From Pseudovibrio sp. JCM 19062 (GTDB taxonomy: Bacteria; Pseudomonadota; Alphaproteobacteria; Rhizobiales; Stappiaceae), in assembly GCA_001310715.1 (NCBI GenBank), contig BAXV01000131.1:1-6208 (forward strand): a stretch of DNA of 6,208 nt. The letters run 5' to 3'. A program made the translations under genes and the position numbers. Numbering within the stretch: the stretch's first letter is position 1; every line of letters starts with the position of its first letter. The notes beneath the pieces were generated by a model. It worked only from the letters and a program-made list of their open reading frames with translations, was not told where the DNA came from and did not search any database. Below, piece by piece: positions 6,162-6,208 of this stretch.

Positions 6162-6208
6162 ATGCCACTCATTACTTTCGCTATTATTGTCGTCTCGATG
6201 GTCCCTAC
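6162..6208 (+). CDS. Start of a probable membrane protein, cut by the window end
   Basis: Only 15 codons are visible: MPLITFAIIVVSMVP. The strong Shine-Dalgarno and the continuous hydrophobic run from residue 4 suggest the first transmembrane helix of an inner-membrane protein. LysE/RhtB-type amino-acid exporters begin this way and often continue ...TPGPN after the first helix, so the terminal Val-Pro fits that idea. That assignment is a guess from very few residues. It is on the same strand as the PLP enzyme gene but over 200 bases away, behind strong hairpins, so a separate transcript is likely. Confidence 0.55.
   Translation, partial: MPLITFAIIVVSMVP

Overview
The window looks like chromosomal DNA from a marine-type alphaproteobacterium. 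A Pseudovibrio/Stappiaceae-like member of the Hyphomicrobiales is my best guess. It rests on moderate base composition, the RTX/cadherin-like secreted nuclease and the style of the PLP enzyme, all from memory of such families and not from a search. No tRNA, rRNA, CRISPR array, insertion sequence or integrase is visible.

Layout: (1) Bases 1-3685, minus strand, hold one large gene for a secreted ExeM/NucH-type nuclease. From its N-terminus it has eight RTX nonapeptides, a tandem Ig-like/VCBS-type domain, a cadherin-like domain, an unassigned beta-rich segment, a Calx-beta domain, an OB-like domain and an endonuclease/exonuclease/phosphatase (EEP) domain. The 3' end lies outside the window. (2) Bases 3686-4288 are an AT-rich divergent intergenic region with clustered T-tracts, two small hairpins, a plausible sigma-70-type promoter and a perfect 14-bp palindrome. 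(3) Bases 4289-5945, plus strand, encode a class V PLP-dependent aminotransferase / cysteine-desulfurase-like protein of about 553 residues once repaired. (4) Bases 5946-6161 are noncoding and contain two adjacent strong inverted repeats. (5) At 6162 the first 15 codons of another plus-strand gene begin behind a good Shine-Dalgarno; it is probably an integral membrane protein.

The most important point for any reader is that both large genes are broken by single-base losses: five in the aminotransferase and, by inference, three in the nuclease. Protein similarity continues cleanly in the next frame at each site. Six of the eight sites are explained by one base missing from a run of identical bases. 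No missense-type decay, large deletion or insertion accompanies them. This pattern fits uncorrected sequencing or assembly errors better than two independent pseudogenes, so each gene should be read as one protein.

The nuclease would be exported, probably by type I secretion, and bind calcium. The PLP enzyme is cytoplasmic. Nothing in the sequence ties their functions together beyond the shared divergent control region. I do not see a convincing previously undescribed system; the best leads are the domain order of the nuclease, the palindrome in front of the PLP enzyme, and the hairpin pair in front of the last gene.
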